Source of the DNA: DASVAL01 sp035649575
GTDB lineage: Bacteria; Planctomycetota; UBA1135; UBA2386
DNA length: 14,968 nucleotides
Assembly: GCA_035649575.1 (NCBI GenBank)
Contig: DASRJH010000210.1
Span: 1 to 14,968, forward strand
Reading direction: 5' to 3'
Shown here: positions 13,511-14,968 of the stretch, piece by piece
How the letters are laid out: each line of letters starts with the position of its first letter
How positions within the stretch are numbered: position 1 is the first letter of the stretch
Translations under genes and position numbers: made by a program
Notes under the pieces: model-generated
The model's database searches: none
What the model was told of the DNA's origin: nothing
The model's input: the letters and a program-made list of their open reading frames with translations, nothing else

Positions 13511-14968
13511 TCACTTGCGCACGCGCTGCAGCGCAGCGTCGCAGCTGGCCCGATCGATGGTCAAGACGATCTCGCCCGGAGCAGGGAGCACGACGGTCGT
13601 GGGCGCGACGTCGCGCAGCTGCACGAGCCGCTCGCCCGTGGCCAGAGACACCTCGACCGTGTACTCCCCGGGCCAGACCACTGGCACCGAGCACGCGCCA
13701 TCCCGTCCGACGAGCGCCCTCCGTTCGAACTGTTCGAGCAGCTTCCAGATCGGCATGCCCCAATCGTTGTCGAGCACGACGCGCTCGTCGTGTGGCAGGT
13801 CGACCTTCGGCACGAGCCGCAACGTCGCCGTGACGCCGTCGGGCAACGGCAAAGGCCACGCGACGCGAAATGCCGTCGGCTGGTCCCGTTCGAGCGCGAT
13901 GGTTCGCGACCCCGCCACGCCGTGGACGCGCGTTGCACGGCATCCGGGTGCCGTGACGACCACGTCCAACGACGTGGTCGCGTAGATCGACGCGCGGCCG
14001 TTGCCGAGCCCGTAGCAGCTCCATTCGCGACTGCTGCAGACGATCACGAACGCGTTCTCGTCGGCGATCGGCTGCCCGCCGGCGTCGGTGGCCCGGACCT
14101 CGAACGTTCGCAGACGCCCTCGCAGGTCGATGGCGTCGAGGCGCGGGTCGGTGCACGGCCCCGTGCCGACGGTCATGCCGGCGACGCTCGCGATCGGCTC
14201 GGCGACGCCGGCACACGCGACGGTCAGGTCGTACGTGCCGGGAGTCAGGCCCCGCCACCACCGCGGCATGCGCCCGTCCTTCGGCGATTCCCCGAAGCGG
14301 CTCATGTAATCGAGCACTCGTTCGTCGATCGGGTGCGGCGGCCTCTGGCGCAGGCGGAACACGAGCCGGTCGACCGGCGTGGAGTCGTCGACGAGGAACG
14401 TCGCGGTCAGTTCGCCGGCCGCGCGCAGCCGGATCTCGACGTCGCGATCACCGGCCTTGCATTCGATCGGGTCGACCGGCAGATACGCGCCCGGTTGCAC
14501 GACGAGCCGGATCGCAGTGCCGGCCGGGATCTCACTGCACAGGCTGAAGCTGTCGTCGGGCTGCCAATCCGGATAGAGGTTCGCCCTCTGCCGCTGCCAT
14601 TGGTCTCCGTAGCGTCGTTCGAAGTCGATCTGCACGTGCTCCGCGCGGACGCCCGGGTCGCGAACGAGCCGGCCCGCGACGAGCAAGCCCTGCGCGGCGA
14701 GTCGCAGCTCGCCGAGGTCGTTCACGCCAGCGTCGACCTTGCGCGGCGCCAGCTCCACCGAGATGTCGTTGTCCTCCTGGCGATCGTAGCTCGCGATGTT
14801 GATGACGCAGTCGTCGCTCGTTCCGAACGCGCCGAGGTTGCAGCGCATGCGCCCGGCCGCGTCCGTGCCCACCTCGCACGACGCGGTGTCGCCGCGGCTG
14901 CGACACGTCACGAGCAGCCCACGCGCGACCGGCCGCGCGTCCGGCAGCCGCAGCGTCGCGAACAGGAT
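13511..14968 (-). CDS. CRD-type beta-repeat protein, C-terminal 485 residues (5' end beyond window)
   Basis: The frame is open to the right edge without an upstream stop; from 14968 it reads ILFATLRLPDARPVARGLLV, itself a CRD-like strand pattern. A GTG at 14911 lies inside this domain and is unlikely to be the start. Residues are counted from the edge. CRD-like modules include about 1-75 and 88-165 (ELRLAAQGLLVAGRLVRDPG), with shorter beta units after 185 (ELTATFLVDDSTPV). Later segments keep the same style (GLTPGTYDLTVACAG; WPGEYTVEVSLATGE). Cysteines are more frequent than in the other CRD proteins here, especially in residues 20-55. No catalytic motif is visible. The missing N-terminus may hold a signal peptide or, as at 7820-10885, a sigma factor domain; that cannot be seen here. 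It ends 37 bases before the dehydrogenase gene on the same strand. Confidence 0.85.
   Translation of the reverse strand: MLFATLRLPDARPVARGLLVTCRSRGDTASCEVGTDAAGRMRCNLGAFGTSDDCVINIASYDRQEDNDISVELAPRKVDAGVNDLGELRLAAQGLLVAGRLVRDPGVRAEHVQIDFERRYGDQWQRQRANLYPDWQPDDSFSLCSEIPAGTAIRLVVQPGAYLPVDPIECKAGDRDVEIRLRAAGELTATFLVDDSTPVDRLVFRLRQRPPHPIDERVLDYMSRFGESPKDGRMPRWWRGLTPGTYDLTVACAGVAEPIASVAGMTVGTGPCTDPRLDAIDLRGRLRTFEVRATDAGGQPIADENAFVIVCSSREWSCYGLGNGRASIYATTSLDVVVTAPGCRATRVHGVAGSRTIALERDQPTAFRVAWPLPLPDGVTATLRLVPKVDLPHDERVVLDNDWGMPIWKLLEQFERRALVGRDGACSVPVVWPGEYTVEVSLATGERLVQLRDVAPTTVVLPAPGEIVLTIDRASCDAALQRVRK

Noticed and set aside
1..14968. Search for tRNA, rRNA, CRISPR arrays, insertion sequences and phage genes.
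   Set aside because: By eye there are no evenly spaced direct repeats, transposase or integrase motifs, or recognisable structural RNA.

Overview
This is a GC-rich window (I estimate well over 60 % G+C, with strong G/C preference at third codon positions). Almost all genes lie on the minus strand. The gene content points to a planctomycete or a close relative: several large secreted or membrane-tethered proteins built from carboxypeptidase-regulatory-like (CRD) beta-sandwich repeats, an ECF-type sigma factor fused through a membrane helix to such repeats, and a secreted alpha/beta-hydrolase with planctomycete-style N-terminal beta domains. The lineage call is an inference from architecture; there is no rRNA or marker gene here.

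Layout from left to right. Positions 1-4008 (minus) hold three genes read right to left: a secreted CRD-repeat protein (1564-4008), a radical SAM protein with a SPASM/twitch-like C-terminal cysteine set (516-1511), and an unrecognised protein that runs off the left edge (1-519). The last two overlap by ATGA and are almost certainly translationally coupled. Positions 4009-4575 separate this group from the only plus-strand gene. They hold two tiny hydrophobic reading frames on the minus strand (4150-4263 and 4028-4150), touching by TGATG, and a 312-base gap with a perfect hairpin and one copy of a 32-base dispersed repeat. The other copy lies just upstream of the radical SAM start.

Positions 4576-5874 (plus) encode a membrane-anchored protein of unknown function that converges on the hydrolase gene (5955-7742, minus), with a hairpin between their ends. 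Upstream of the hydrolase on the same strand is the 1021-residue sigma-factor/CRD fusion (7820-10885), preceded by a secreted protein of unknown function (10999-12441). The right end holds an NDUFA9-like atypical short-chain dehydrogenase (12580-13473) and, 37 bases upstream of it, the C-terminal part of another CRD-type protein that runs off the right edge (13511-14968).

The two most interesting items are the one-polypeptide sigma factor-membrane helix-extracytoplasmic sensor-like fusion, which would be a membrane-tethered transcription factor, and the coupled pair of a radical SAM enzyme and a small protein with an NNSGSYT-containing N-terminus, which could be an enzyme and its partner or substrate. 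I see no rRNA, tRNA, CRISPR array, insertion sequence or phage gene.
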